Below, one piece after another: positions 7,177 to 16,431 of a stretch of DNA of 64,000 bases. Below the pieces are notes generated by a model that had not been told where the DNA came from, did no database searches, and worked only from the letters and a program-made list of their open reading frames with translations. Location: NCBI GenBank assembly GCA_000622025.1, contig KK211387.1, positions 293,945 through 357,944 of the forward strand, written 5' to 3'. The translations under genes were made by a program, and so were the position numbers. Position 1 is the stretch's first letter; each line of letters begins with the position of its first letter. Origin of the DNA: Lachnospiraceae bacterium AD3010. GTDB taxonomy: Bacteria > Bacillota > Clostridia > Lachnospirales > Lachnospiraceae.

Positions 7177-8698
7177 CCCATATTCCCTTTCCTGTGGTCC
7201 TGTAAGCGATGGCTTCGCTTAAATGTGCACAGTTAATGTTGTCTGAATGATCGAGGTCTGCGATGGTCCTTGCGGTGCGTAGTATCCTGTGATAGCCTCT
7301 GGCGGAAAGTCCAAGTAAATTAAAGGAATCGCGTAATAGCTCTTCTTCCTTTTCTCCAAGCCTGCAGAAGGATTTGATATCGTCCCCCGTCATTTCGGAA
7401 TTAAAGCGTATCCTCATATCCTTAAAGCGTTTCTTCTGTATGTCAAAGGCTTCCGTCACACGGGCGCGTATCATTTCCGAGGATTCTTCCTTAAAGGAGT
7501 CATCATTCAGTTCGTCAAAAGAGATCTCATCCACGTAGCTCACGATATCTATCCTGTCAAGGAGAGGCCTGCTGATCCTGGACAGATACTTTTTTACCCC
7601 GATCTCACCGCAGGTACACCTCTGCCCCGGATAGTAACCGCATTTGCACGGGTTCATAGCCGCCGCAAGGAGAAAATCCGCGGGATAAGTATAGTTGCCG
7701 CTGGCTCTTGAAATATGTATCTCTCTGTCTTCAAGAGGCTGCCTGAGTATCTCTAGGGTATTTCTGTCAAATTCGGGAAGCTCGTCAAGGAAGAGAACTC
7801 CTCTGTGTGCAAGGGAGACATCCCCGGGCTTCGGGATGCTGCCGCCGCCTGAAAGGGCCTGAGAGGAAACCGTATGATGAGGGCTTATAAAGGGTCTCTC
7901 GGTTACCACTCCGTTACCGAGTATTCCGGCAATGCTGTGGATCCCGGTGATCTCCATACATTCCTCCTCCGTAAGGGCAGGAAGTATGGATGGAATGCAT
8001 TTTGCCATCATGCTCTTTCCTCCTCCGGGAGGTCCGACGAGGAGGATATTATGCATTCCCGCGGCAGAGACCTCTACCGCCCTCTTTGCGGCCTTTTGTC
8101 CACGGATAGCGCTGAAATCGTTTTTGTACTCTTTCATACTGTTCAATAGTTTTTTTATATCTATGCTTACGGGTTCGGGCTTTTTTTCGCCGGTAAGAAG
8201 CTCCAGAGTCTCATTTAAGCTTTGAACCCCTATTACCTCTATCCCGGGAGCGGCTCCGCCTTCCTCTGCGTTTTCAAGAGGCAGGATGAAACGCTTATAG
8301 CCGATTTTACGGGAATGGAGGACCATGGGGAGGATACCGTTCACTTTTAAGACCTTTCCGGACAGGGAAAGCTCACCTGCTATCACGGTGTCTGAAAGCT
8401 CCTCAGGCAGTATCAGTCCCATGGCGGTAAGAAGAGAGACCGCTACCGGAAGGTCAAAGTGGGAGCCGCTTTTCCTTTGATCCGCAGGACTTAAGTTTAC
8501 GGTGATACGCTTGGGCGGCAGGAAAAAGCCGCTGTTTTTTAATGCTGTACGGATACGGCCCCGGGACTCCTTTATCTCGCTTCCCAGAAAACCGACCATT
8601 TCAAAGACAGGCAGACCGCCTTCCGATACGTCTGCCTCCACAGATACCTCACGTACATTAATGCCGTGAAGCGACATAGAATGAACAGAACTGAACAT
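7169..8698 (-). CDS. comM: YifB/ComM family Mg-chelatase-like AAA+ ATPase
   Basis: About 509 aa starting at 8698 (MFSSVHSMSLHGINVREVSV), the family's typical N-terminus; AGGAG lies 11 bases upstream. An in-frame ATG 17 codons earlier gives an atypical extension. Domains in order: N-terminal LonC-like ChlI domain (GLPVFEMVGF, NLSPADQRKSGSHFDLPVAV), AAA+ core with Walker A GPPGGGKSMM and Walker B GVLFLDELPEF, and a C-terminal Mg-chelatase domain with zinc-type cysteines (NPCKCGYYPG...RCTCG) and SARGYHRILRTARTIADLD. ComM is a branch-migration helicase aiding integration of transformed DNA. It sits directly upstream of dprA in one unit. Confidence 0.93.
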   Translation of the reverse strand: MFSSVHSMSLHGINVREVSVEADVSEGGLPVFEMVGFLGSEIKESRGRIRTALKNSGFFLPPKRITVNLSPADQRKSGSHFDLPVAVSLLTAMGLILPEELSDTVIAGELSLSGKVLKVNGILPMVLHSRKIGYKRFILPLENAEEGGAAPGIEVIGVQSLNETLELLTGEKKPEPVSIDIKKLLNSMKEYKNDFSAIRGQKAAKRAVEVSAAGMHNILLVGPPGGGKSMMAKCIPSILPALTEEECMEITGIHSIAGILGNGVVTERPFISPHHTVSSQALSGGGSIPKPGDVSLAHRGVLFLDELPEFDRNTLEILRQPLEDREIHISRASGNYTYPADFLLAAAMNPCKCGYYPGQRCTCGEIGVKKYLSRISRPLLDRIDIVSYVDEISFDELNDDSFKEESSEMIRARVTEAFDIQKKRFKDMRIRFNSEMTGDDIKSFCRLGEKEEELLRDSFNLLGLSARGYHRILRTARTIADLDHSDNINCAHLSEAIAYRTTGKGIWDV

Positions 8699-8831
8699 AA
8701 TACACTGATCTCCTATAAGACTATAATTATTAAAAATGGAACAACTCATGCAGAACGCATGACTAAATGGGGATTTCCCCGAACGAAGATAAAAATATCA
8801 CTGATCCCAAATGATGTCAAGGGGGATGTGC

Positions 8832-9350
8832 TTACCTGTCCTGTAAATCCGTTACACTGTTACCGCCTTTTGACAGCACCATTTTATTATCGGGGATACG
8901 GCCCTTTACAACCGTTCCGGCACCGATAATGCAGTTGTCTCCGATATCGCTGTCTCTTAAGATGATGGCGCCGGCTCCGATCCAGACGTTTTTTCCAATC
9001 CTTACAGACCCGTCGACAAAGCCCTTGATGACGCCGTTTTTTCCGTATTTATGATCATGGTCAAATATGCATACGTTGGGTCCGATGGAAGAGCCTTCGC
9101 CTATGGTGATCTCATTATGGCAGATTATTATTGAATTCCTGTTTACGAACACATTGTCCCCAAGTAGTATCCTTGCTCCCTTTTTGCAGGCAAAGTAAAC
9201 ATTGGGACGGCACTCCGATCTTCCGATCTTTACGCTGCCATTTCCTTCAACCTTCACTGTCATACTGATCCTCGATCCGGTAAGCGGAACATCCGTTCCC
9301 CTGAGCCTTAAAAGGATCGCCTTCAGAATATAGGGAAAAGCTGTTTTCAT
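8832..9350 (-). CDS. Hexapeptide-repeat acyltransferase (left-handed beta-helix)
   Basis: A 172-aa protein made of imperfect hexapeptide repeats from about residue 30 (VKVEGNGSVKIG, ILLGDNVFVN, ITIGEGSSIGPNVCI, VRIGKNVWIGAGAIIL, IGDNCIIGAGTVV), the left-handed beta-helix of acetyl- and acyl-CoA transferases. The FDHDH motif following GPNVCI resembles the catalytic His region of sugar O-acetyltransferases of the WbbJ/maltose acetyltransferase group. It probably modifies a cell-surface sugar; the substrate cannot be read from sequence. It follows mobA after a 3-bp gap, and its AGGAGG lies inside the end of mobA, so the two are co-expressed despite unrelated roles. Confidence 0.85.
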   Translation of the reverse strand: MKTAFPYILKAILLRLRGTDVPLTGSRISMTVKVEGNGSVKIGRSECRPNVYFACKKGARILLGDNVFVNRNSIIICHNEITIGEGSSIGPNVCIFDHDHKYGKNGVIKGFVDGSVRIGKNVWIGAGAIILRDSDIGDNCIIGAGTVVKGRIPDNKMVLSKGGNSVTDLQDR

Positions 9351-9353
9351 ATT

Positions 9354-9953
9354 TCAGGTATCCTCCTGTCTGTCAGGATTTATCCCGAGTTTTTTACAGA
9401 GTGCACGGTATTCTTCGGGAGTATTTATATTACATAGGGTATCTTCGGGAAGTCCGCTGTCCTGAAATCTTATATACTTTGTCTGTACCTCCCGGAGGAG
9501 ATCCATAAGGCGGTATCTGCCCTCCGCAATGTGCTTTTCAACGGACGGAAGAATCTGACGGCTGTATATTCCGCACAGAGGATGTACTCTTTCATTATCC
9601 TGAAAAACACAGACGTCCTCATCGGGAGCCATGAACCGGTTCAGGTAGAACAGCACTTCCCTGGTGAAAAAAGGCAGGTCATATGCGCAGATAAAAACAC
9701 GGTCATGCACTGCTGATAAAAGAGACATCCGAATACCCTCTAAGGGTCCCACATCCCGGTTTTCATCCTTTATCACCTTTAGACCGTATCCTGAATAATC
9801 ATTATCTACGGAGGATGCTATGAAAACCTCGGGACACACCGATAATTCCTGTATCAGGTGGCCGATAAAGGTTTGATGCCCGAGCATAAGGAGGGCTTTG
9901 TCGCGGCCCATCCGTTTAGATTTTCCGATAAGTATTGAAGCTGACAGTTCCAT
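9354..9953 (-). CDS. mobA: Molybdenum cofactor guanylyltransferase MobA-like protein
   Basis: A 199-aa nucleotidyltransferase that attaches GMP to molybdopterin to make the MGD cofactor. The nucleotide-binding N-terminus is recognisable (ASILIGKSKRMGRDKALL; the family normally has LAGGxSxRMGxDK, so one Gly is replaced), followed by DVGPLEGI and the metal-binding AYDLPF (usually CDMPF). The C-terminus has the family's HPLCGIYS motif. Length is usual. It lies divergently from moaA-moeA-mobB, which supports the assignment over a generic NTP transferase. The altered glycine loop is worth noting but sits within the variation of the family. Confidence 0.85.
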   Translation of the reverse strand: MELSASILIGKSKRMGRDKALLMLGHQTFIGHLIQELSVCPEVFIASSVDNDYSGYGLKVIKDENRDVGPLEGIRMSLLSAVHDRVFICAYDLPFFTREVLFYLNRFMAPDEDVCVFQDNERVHPLCGIYSRQILPSVEKHIAEGRYRLMDLLREVQTKYIRFQDSGLPEDTLCNINTPEEYRALCKKLGINPDRQEDT

Positions 9954-10118
9954 GGATTTCCCCTTTTGTTCTATTTTATCATAATGAGGGACTCGGAGTC
10001 ATCAGATGCGTTTATCCTGCTTTTAAAAACCGCGTAAATATGGTACAATCCAAAAATTGCAGTACTATTATTTGCGGTGCTTACGGAAGGTATATGTAAG
10101 GAGAAGCAGGAAAAAGAA

Positions 10119-11138
10119 ATGCTTGACAGATACGGAAGGGAAATAGATTACTTAAGGATATCCATTACGGATCGCTGCAACTTAAGATGCAGATATTGTA
10201 TGCCGAAGGATATTGAGACTGTCGCTATGGAGGAGATCTTAAGCTATGAGGAGATTGTTTCAATAGCCGAGGCTGCTGCAGCTCTTAATATCTCAAAGCT
10301 TAGGATCACCGGGGGAGAGCCTCTTGTCCGCAGGGGCGTGAGCCGGCTTATCAGTATGCTGAAGGGCATCAGAGGTATAGAGACTGTTTCCATAACCACC
10401 AACGGGATACTCTTAAGTGATATGCTTGATGAGCTTATAAGTGCGGGTTTAGACGGGATCAACCTGAGCCTTGACACTCTTGATCCGGAGAAATACAGGC
10501 TTATAACCGGTTTTGACAGGCTCCGGGACGTTCTAAAGGGAATGGATAAGGCGCTGGAAAAGGGGATACCCTTAAAGATAAATGCCGTTTCCCTTGACAT
10601 AGATAAGATGTGCGGCACTAAGGAAGAAAGAGCCGGAGGGGAGCTGCCTTATGATGTGGAGGCGCTGACAGGTCTTGCGGTAGAAAATAAGGTGGATGTA
10701 CGCTTCATAGAGCTTATGCCGATAGGAAACGGAAAGGGCTTTCCGGGGATATCGCATGACAGGCTGATACCGCTTATCCTTGATCATTACGGCGGGATGG
10801 AAAGGGATGACCTAAACCGGGGAAACGGTCCCGCGGTGTACTACCGTAATGACAGATTTGCCGGACGCTTGGGCTTTATTAGCGCGATCCACGGAAAGTT
10901 CTGCGATTTCTGCAACCGTATAAGGCTTACCTCCACGGGGTATCTTAAAAGCTGCCTCTGCTATGACACCGGAGTCTCGGTAAAAGAAATACTAAGAGGA
11001 GAAACAAAAGCAGGGGACAGGGAAAAAGCACTTATTAAGGCGATTGAAAAATGCATTCAGATGAAGCCGGGATCCCACTCCTTTTCCCAGGGAGAAAAGA
11101 TCACCGAAAGACACGTAATGTCGGCTATCGGGGGATGA
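10119..11138 (+). CDS. moaA: GTP 3',8-cyclase MoaA
   Basis: A 339-aa radical SAM enzyme for the first Moco step (GTP to 3',8-cyclo-H2GTP). I use the ATG at 10119 (MLDRYGREIDYLRIS), the usual family start; the frame also has a GTG at 10077 without a ribosome-binding site. The N-terminal cluster motif is DRCNLRCRYC (CxxxCxxC), followed by TGGEPLVRR; the C-terminal second cluster is FCDFCNRIRLTSTGYLKSC; the protein ends in the conserved catalytic Gly-Gly (SAIGG). An unusual ~18-residue insert (CGTKEERAGGELPYDVEALT) sits before VDVRFIELMP. MoaC, MoaD/E and Mog are not in the window and must be encoded elsewhere. Confidence 0.95.
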   Translation: MLDRYGREIDYLRISITDRCNLRCRYCMPKDIETVAMEEILSYEEIVSIAEAAAALNISKLRITGGEPLVRRGVSRLISMLKGIRGIETVSITTNGILLSDMLDELISAGLDGINLSLDTLDPEKYRLITGFDRLRDVLKGMDKALEKGIPLKINAVSLDIDKMCGTKEERAGGELPYDVEALTGLAVENKVDVRFIELMPIGNGKGFPGISHDRLIPLILDHYGGMERDDLNRGNGPAVYYRNDRFAGRLGFISAIHGKFCDFCNRIRLTSTGYLKSCLCYDTGVSVKEILRGETKAGDREKALIKAIEKCIQMKPGSHSFSQGEKITERHVMSAIGG

Positions 11139-11166
11139 GCGTCTATAAGCGTACAGGAGAAACAGA

Positions 11167-13263
11167 TTGAAAATAAAAGGCATACTTGAAACAGGAAAGC
11201 TCGAAGAGGCTATCTCCGCTTCTTCGCTTGATCTAGAGAGGGCAGGAGTTCTTCCGAATGAACGGATTGTTTTCCGTCTTACCTTTGAAGAGATACTTTT
11301 ACTTTTTAATGAGGCACTGGACACGGGAACCTGCTTTGTCGTGCATTCGAAAAAACAGCGGGGATGCTACTTCCTTACGCTTTCTATAGAAGGCAGGGAA
11401 GCGGATCCCTTTGCCATGGAAAGCCCGATACTAAAGCGTCTTCTGGATTCCACGGAAAATAAGCCGAAATGGGAGTACAGGGGCGGGAAAAATATCGTAA
11501 GCTTCTGTTTTCCCTTATATAACACATTATGGAATAATATTTCCTTTGCCTGGAAGTATGTGGGTAAGCAGAGGGGAATACTTATCATGTCTACCGTGAT
11601 CCAGTTAATAAGCGTAGTACTCGGGGTCATCGCACCGGTATTAAGCGCGAGGATCATCGTGCAGAGCATGAATGATAATGTGAGAAGGGTAGTAGCTATT
11701 GCTATAGTACTTGCCGTTGTGCAGCTCGTAAAGAACTTCCTCCTGGTAATCAGTAACAAGGGATACAACAAGGTTGTATGCGAAACCCTTTCCGTACTGG
11801 AAAGTGATCTTGTCATGGGGGCGCTCAGGATCAGGAATAAGTGCCTGGAGGAGAGAGGGAGCGGCTTATTTATACAGCGTCTTACCGGAGATACCGTGCG
11901 TATGGCAAGCGGCTTCGGGAGGATAGCCGATATGACAGCACAGGCGGTCAACTATATCGGGATACTTCTTGCTATGCTCTACATTAATTTCTGGGTATTT
12001 CTGCTTACTTTAAGCCTTCTCATTGCGGAATCCATGATAGAGATATACAGAACCCGGAAACTCTATGCGGATGACAGGATATTCCGGAGTGCAAATGAGA
12101 AGTTTTCGGGATTCGTGGGAGAAATGATCCGCGGAGTGAAGGATGTGAAGCAGCTTGGTGCGGAGGAAGCCTTCTGTAATGAGGCGAAAAAAAGGGTTGG
12201 TGACGCCAACGATAAAAGGCTTATCATGCAGGGCAATAACTGGACAATAAAGCTCGTAAGATGGGAAGTAAGTGAGCTTGGATCCCTGATATTTATTACT
12301 CTTCTGGCTGTTTTTATGGGCAGAGGGATCATTCCGGTATCTACCCTCATTGTTTTATACAATTATTATATGAGTCTTGATGTACGGGCTGTAACCCTGG
12401 CAGGAGAATTTCTGGAGTATGCAAAGGACTTCAGTCTTTCAGTTGAGCGGGTTTGTGCTATCCTTCACGGCCCGGAATTCCCGAAGGAAAGGTTTGGAGA
12501 TCAGGAGATAAAGGATCCGAAGGGAGGGATCAGCTTTGAAGATGTGACCTTCGGCTACGACTTAAAGGATCCGGTTTTGAAAAAAAGAAACGTACTCGAG
12601 CATTTTGATCTTAGAATTTCTCCGGGTGAAATGGTGGCGATCGTCGGAAAGAGCGGCTGTGGAAAGACAACGGTTCTAAACCTCTTATGCAGACTTTATG
12701 ATCCCGATAAGGGCAGGGTATCATTGGATGGGACGGATATACGCTCCCTTACCAAGGCGTCACTCCGGTCGGCGATCACAGTGGTCAATCAGAATCCGTA
12801 TATTTTCAATATGTCCGTTAAGGATAATCTCCGCATCGCAAAGAGCGATATGACAGATGAGGAAATGAGAGAGGTATGCAGACTCGCAAGCATTGACGCA
12901 GATATAGAAAAAATGTCGGACGGCTACGATACCATAATAGGTGAAGGCGGTGTAAACCTTTCGGGAGGACAGCGGCAGCGCCTTGCCATTGCAAGGAGCC
13001 TGTTACAGGATTACAGGATCATAATTTTCGACGAGGCAACCAGCGCACTTGATAATGTCACCCAGTCCGAGATACAGAAGGCCATAGATCTTATAAAAAA
13101 GGAGCGTACAGTGATCCTTATTGCCCACCGGCTGTCAACGGTTATTCATTCTGACCGGATATTGTATATGTCGGATGGACGGATACTGGATGAAGGAAGC
13201 CATGAGGAGCTTTTGGAAAAATGTGAGCCCTACAGGCTCCTTTATCAGGAGGAAGGGGTATGA
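11167..13263 (+). CDS. ABC exporter (fused permease-ATPase) with extra N-terminal domain, inside the Moco operon
   Basis: A 698-aa half-transporter. Start is TTG at 11167 with AGGAG upstream, 28 bases after moaA. Residues ~1-115 form an extra soluble domain whose RLTFEEILLLFNEA segment weakly resembles the first helix of GHKL (anti-sigma/histidine-kinase) ATPases; this is tentative. A six-helix exporter domain follows (about 125-420), then a full nucleotide-binding domain: Walker A GKSGCGKTTVLNL, signature NLSGGQRQRLAIARS, Walker B RIIIFDEATSALD, H-loop IAHRLST. No C39 peptidase motif is present, so it is not an obvious processor of double-glycine peptides. The stop overlaps the moeA start by 4 bp. 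The substrate is unknown; the position suggests a role linked to Moco or chance co-transcription. Confidence 0.85.
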   Translation: MKIKGILETGKLEEAISASSLDLERAGVLPNERIVFRLTFEEILLLFNEALDTGTCFVVHSKKQRGCYFLTLSIEGREADPFAMESPILKRLLDSTENKPKWEYRGGKNIVSFCFPLYNTLWNNISFAWKYVGKQRGILIMSTVIQLISVVLGVIAPVLSARIIVQSMNDNVRRVVAIAIVLAVVQLVKNFLLVISNKGYNKVVCETLSVLESDLVMGALRIRNKCLEERGSGLFIQRLTGDTVRMASGFGRIADMTAQAVNYIGILLAMLYINFWVFLLTLSLLIAESMIEIYRTRKLYADDRIFRSANEKFSGFVGEMIRGVKDVKQLGAEEAFCNEAKKRVGDANDKRLIMQGNNWTIKLVRWEVSELGSLIFITLLAVFMGRGIIPVSTLIVLYNYYMSLDVRAVTLAGEFLEYAKDFSLSVERVCAILHGPEFPKERFGDQEIKDPKGGISFEDVTFGYDLKDPVLKKRNVLEHFDLRISPGEMVAIVGKSGCGKTTVLNLLCRLYDPDKGRVSLDGTDIRSLTKASLRSAITVVNQNPYIFNMSVKDNLRIAKSDMTDEEMREVCRLASIDADIEKMSDGYDTIIGEGGVNLSGGQRQRLAIARSLLQDYRIIIFDEATSALDNVTQSEIQKAIDLIKKERTVILIAHRLSTVIHSDRILYMSDGRILDEGSHEELLEKCEPYRLLYQEEGV

Positions 13264-14471
13264 GTATTGATTACAGGGAAGCGATAAGCTCTCTTTTGGA
13301 GAGAGTCCGCCCTTTGGGCACGGAAATACGGGATCTTGATGAGGCATACGGAAGGATTCTTTCAGAGGACTGCTGCGCAAAGGAGGATGTGCCGTCCTTT
13401 GACCGGTCTCCATATGACGGCTATGCTTTCAGGGCTTCCGATACGGAAGGAGCATCGGAAAATGACCCCGTTAATTTAAGGGTGGTTGACAGTATAAGGG
13501 CCGGCACAGTGAGTCAAAGAGAAGTAAAGAAGGGTGAAGCCGTGAGACTTATGACCGGTTCGGCGATCCCCGGAGGTGCGGATTCTGTATGCAAGTTTGA
13601 GGATACGGTTTCTGACGGGGAAAGTGTCACGGTTTTTAAAAGCTACTCTCCGGGAGAGAATATCGTTTCTGCGGGAGAGGATATAACCCGGGGCACTGTG
13701 GTTTTGAAAAATGGATTCCAGGTGGATCCCGGTACACTGGGAGTGCTTTCGTCACTTGGGATCTATTCTGTTCCTTTATACAAAAGACCGCTTGCCGGGA
13801 TCATCACAACCGGGGATGAGGTTGTGGACCGGGAAGAGGAGCTTTCCTACGGAAAGATAAGGGATACGAACCGCTATTCCATAGCCGCGGCGCTCCATAG
13901 GATCGGGATAGATACCGTATTTCTGGGACATGCCGGCGACAGGATCCCTGATATCACGGAGCTTATCAAAAAAGGAGAAGCCTCCTGTGATATACTTATC
14001 TCCACCGGAGGAGTATCGGTCGGGGACTATGACCTCATACCCGAAGTTCTGGAAAAAGCTTCTTACGGGATCTTCCTTAACGGTATCGGTATGAAGCCCG
14101 GAATGGCCTGTGTTTTCGGGGAAAAGAAGGGCTTTCTGTTCCTGGGGCTTTCCGGGAATCCGGCGTCTTCTGTCACTACACTTCAGTGCATCTGCTATCC
14201 TGCTCTTAAGAAAATGAGCGGAAGGAAGGATTATGAACACGAGATCGTACAGTTCAGGGCAGAGAAGGATTTTCTGAAAAAGGGAGGAAAGTATACCCGT
14301 TTTCTAAGGGGAAGAAGCGTTATCCATGAAGGAAGGCTGTACCTTGACATAGCGGGAGCCCAGGGTAATTCAGTTCTAAGCAGCGCAGTTTCAATAAATG
14401 CCTATGGTATTATTCCCGCCATGAGCGGACCTGTAAGGCAGGGGGATGTTATAGAGGGTTTTTTTGTATGA
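13260..14471 (+). CDS. moeA: Molybdopterin molybdotransferase MoeA
   Basis: A 403-aa enzyme that inserts molybdate into adenylylated molybdopterin. Family motifs: DVPSFDRSPYDGYAF near residue 45, RLMTGSAIPGGADSV, then the MPT-binding domain with GIITTGDEVV and KIRDTNRYSI, ISTGGVSVGDYD and FLGLSGNPASSV. A C-terminal domain IV follows. Length is typical. It overlaps the ABC exporter by 4 bp (ATGA) and mobB by 4 bp, so the three are translationally coupled. A tungstate role cannot be excluded on sequence alone, because MoeA paralogues for W and Mo look alike. Confidence 0.95.
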   Translation: MSIDYREAISSLLERVRPLGTEIRDLDEAYGRILSEDCCAKEDVPSFDRSPYDGYAFRASDTEGASENDPVNLRVVDSIRAGTVSQREVKKGEAVRLMTGSAIPGGADSVCKFEDTVSDGESVTVFKSYSPGENIVSAGEDITRGTVVLKNGFQVDPGTLGVLSSLGIYSVPLYKRPLAGIITTGDEVVDREEELSYGKIRDTNRYSIAAALHRIGIDTVFLGHAGDRIPDITELIKKGEASCDILISTGGVSVGDYDLIPEVLEKASYGIFLNGIGMKPGMACVFGEKKGFLFLGLSGNPASSVTTLQCICYPALKKMSGRKDYEHEIVQFRAEKDFLKKGGKYTRFLRGRSVIHEGRLYLDIAGAQGNSVLSSAVSINAYGIIPAMSGPVRQGDVIEGFFV

Positions 14472-14983
14472 GCACTTTTCTGAGACCGGTCCTCGGTTTC
14501 TCCGGATATTCGGGAAGCGGGAAGACGACAATCATAGAAAAGACCATAAAGAGATTAAAGAATCTGGGATACAGAGTTGCCGTTATAAAGCATGATGTCC
14601 ACGATTTTGAAATGGATAAAGAGGGCAAGGATACTTTCAGATTCAGTGAAGCGGGAGCAGATGAGGTTTTTATCTCTTCAGGGGAGAAAAGCGCCCGTAT
14701 CAGCAGCTTTCCAAGGACTATGGAGGAGATGATCTCGGAATGCGGCCATGCGGATATCGTTTTGATCGAAGGCTATAAATATGCGGATATCAGAAAGATC
14801 GCCGTTACAAGCGAGAAAAGCGGCTATGATCTTCCCTGTTCCGAGGACTCCCTTGAGGCGGTGGTGACGGATGACATTTCACAGTATCAAGGAAGGGCAG
14901 GTATCCCCGTATTTTATCGGAACGACGTCGAAGGGATCACAGGCTTTATCAGGGAAAGGTATCTTGATAATGGAAAAGATTAA
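14468..14983 (+). CDS. mobB: Molybdopterin-guanine dinucleotide biosynthesis protein MobB
   Basis: A 171-aa P-loop GTPase-like protein that assists MobA. It has the Walker A GYSGSGKTTIIEK at residues ~12-24, the MobB VAVIKHDVHDFEMDKEGKDT region with metal/nucleotide residues, and IVLIEGYKYADIRKI. Length is normal for MobB. It overlaps moeA by 4 bp; the next gene (GGDEF protein) begins 14 bp inside its 3' end, so the Moco unit reads straight into a signalling gene. Confidence 0.93.
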   Translation: MSTFLRPVLGFSGYSGSGKTTIIEKTIKRLKNLGYRVAVIKHDVHDFEMDKEGKDTFRFSEAGADEVFISSGEKSARISSFPRTMEEMISECGHADIVLIEGYKYADIRKIAVTSEKSGYDLPCSEDSLEAVVTDDISQYQGRAGIPVFYRNDVEGITGFIRERYLDNGKD

Positions 14984-16328
14984 AAAACGCTTTATCGTGA
15001 CAGCTTCTTTTCTTATCAGCCTTGCTGTTATGATGTCCATATTTTTCCTCTTACTTTACAATGATGTAACCCGTGAGAAGGAACGGTGCCACTACATCCT
15101 CTTAAATGAGGCAGGGGATATTGTGACCACCGTAGACTCCGTTCTTGCAAGAGCCGGAACCTTGAAGATAATGGTTCAGGATCATAACGGGGATATTTCT
15201 TTTTTTGATAAAGCAGCCCAGGACATATACAGTGATGTACTGTACGATACGGGTGTGACACTTAAGAATATCGCGGTGGCACCGGACGGAGTGGTAAGCC
15301 GGGTCTTTCCTTACAGGGGTAATGAGGAATTCCTTGGCTTTGATTTTATGGATCAGAGCCGGGAAGGAAACACAGAGGCTGTGGAAGCCTATAAAAAGAA
15401 TGACCTCATCCTTACCAATCCTTTTGAGCTGGTACAGGGCGGACAGGGTATGGCCGGAAGGGAAGGGGTTTGGATAGAAAAAGACGGAGAGCATAAGCTA
15501 TGGGGACTGGTAACGGTAACCATAGATATGAAAAACCTCCTTCACGTACTTGAGCTCCATTTTCTTTCCGATATGGGTCTGAATTACCAGCTTTCCTATA
15601 TAGATGGTAACGGCGGCAGACATCCCATGAAGGCATACGGATCGGTGGGAAAGGACGCGGAAACCGTACAGTTCGAGGTTGAGAATCTTACCTGGGAGCT
15701 TTCGGCTATCCCGAAAAACGGCTGGTTTTCCGTGCCGCGTGTTATATTAGGAGTTCTTTTTATCATTGTGATAGCATCCTTTGCTTCCGCCTTTACAAAT
15801 CTGCTGATAACTTTGAATAATACCAATGAGGAGCTGCTGAGGATATCCAATACCGACCGGCTGACAGGGTGCTTAAACCGGCGTTCATACGAGGATGCGC
15901 TTGAAAGGTTTCATAATGATCCTCCGGGAGAGGGCTTTGTTCTCGCATCCGTGGACATTAACGGGCTGAAGAAGGCAAACGACAATCTGGGGCATGCGGC
16001 CGGAGATGAGCTTATCCGGGGCGCGTCCGACTGCCTTCACAGGGTCTTTGACGCCTGTGGCAGGATTTACAGGGTAGGCGGAGATGAATTCGTGGTTCTT
16101 TTCTTCTCGGACGGCGAACGTCTGGACAGACTTAAAAGTGACCTTGAGGAAGCTGCGAACGCCTGGAAGGGACTAACTGTGGACAGCTTATCCCTGTCCG
16201 TAGGATACGCTCCCGTCGCAGATTTTCCCGGTGCTAAGATATCTGAGCTTGCAAAGGAAGCCGATAAGCGTATGTACGAAGCAAAAAAGGAATACTATAA
16301 TAAAAGCGGAAATGACCGGAGGAGGTAA
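14970..16328 (+). CDS. Membrane diguanylate cyclase with CHASE-type sensor and GGDEF domain
   Basis: A 452-aa protein. I start it at the ATG at 14970 (MEKIKKRFIVTASFLISLAV), which opens with a transmembrane helix; the frame extends 33 codons upstream inside mobB without a typical start. One helix (~10-33), an extracytoplasmic CHASE-like sensor (~35-245, with a PFELVQGGQGM..GVWI motif), a second helix (~255-280), then a GGDEF domain with RVGGDEFVVLF and DRLTGCLNRRSYE. The active-site GGDEF is intact. The inhibitory RxxD site five residues upstream is absent (DACG there), so product inhibition by c-di-GMP is not expected at that site. It is the last gene of the Moco transcript. Confidence 0.9.
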   Translation: MEKIKKRFIVTASFLISLAVMMSIFFLLLYNDVTREKERCHYILLNEAGDIVTTVDSVLARAGTLKIMVQDHNGDISFFDKAAQDIYSDVLYDTGVTLKNIAVAPDGVVSRVFPYRGNEEFLGFDFMDQSREGNTEAVEAYKKNDLILTNPFELVQGGQGMAGREGVWIEKDGEHKLWGLVTVTIDMKNLLHVLELHFLSDMGLNYQLSYIDGNGGRHPMKAYGSVGKDAETVQFEVENLTWELSAIPKNGWFSVPRVILGVLFIIVIASFASAFTNLLITLNNTNEELLRISNTDRLTGCLNRRSYEDALERFHNDPPGEGFVLASVDINGLKKANDNLGHAAGDELIRGASDCLHRVFDACGRIYRVGGDEFVVLFFSDGERLDRLKSDLEEAANAWKGLTVDSLSLSVGYAPVADFPGAKISELAKEADKRMYEAKKEYYNKSGNDRRR

Positions 16329-16345
16329 TTGCTTCCGGACCGGAT

Positions 16346-16375
16346 TGCCATTTTTTGGAATTCATACGTATAATA
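16346..16375 (+). promoter_or_regulatory. Sigma-A-type promoter for the 77-aa GG peptide
   Basis: TTGCCA (16346-16351), 18-bp spacer, TATAAT (16370-16375). Transcription would start near 16382, at a small hairpin GGCAGG / CCTGCC (16382-16399). The next gene starts at 16432. Confidence 0.65.
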
Positions 16376-16431
16376 AATCAGGCAGGGTGATGCCTGCCCG
16401 ATGAGCTAATGATAAACGGAGGAAAACGGTA

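Noticed and set aside
11167-13263. Exporter for the double-glycine peptides
   Set aside because: It has no N-terminal C39 peptidase motif (QxxxxGxC...H) and is coupled to moeA, so there is no reason to link it to the peptides.
14871-14969. Upstream extension of the GGDEF protein inside mobB
   Set aside because: The 33 added residues are polar, lack a ribosome-binding site and precede the natural membrane-helix start at 14970.
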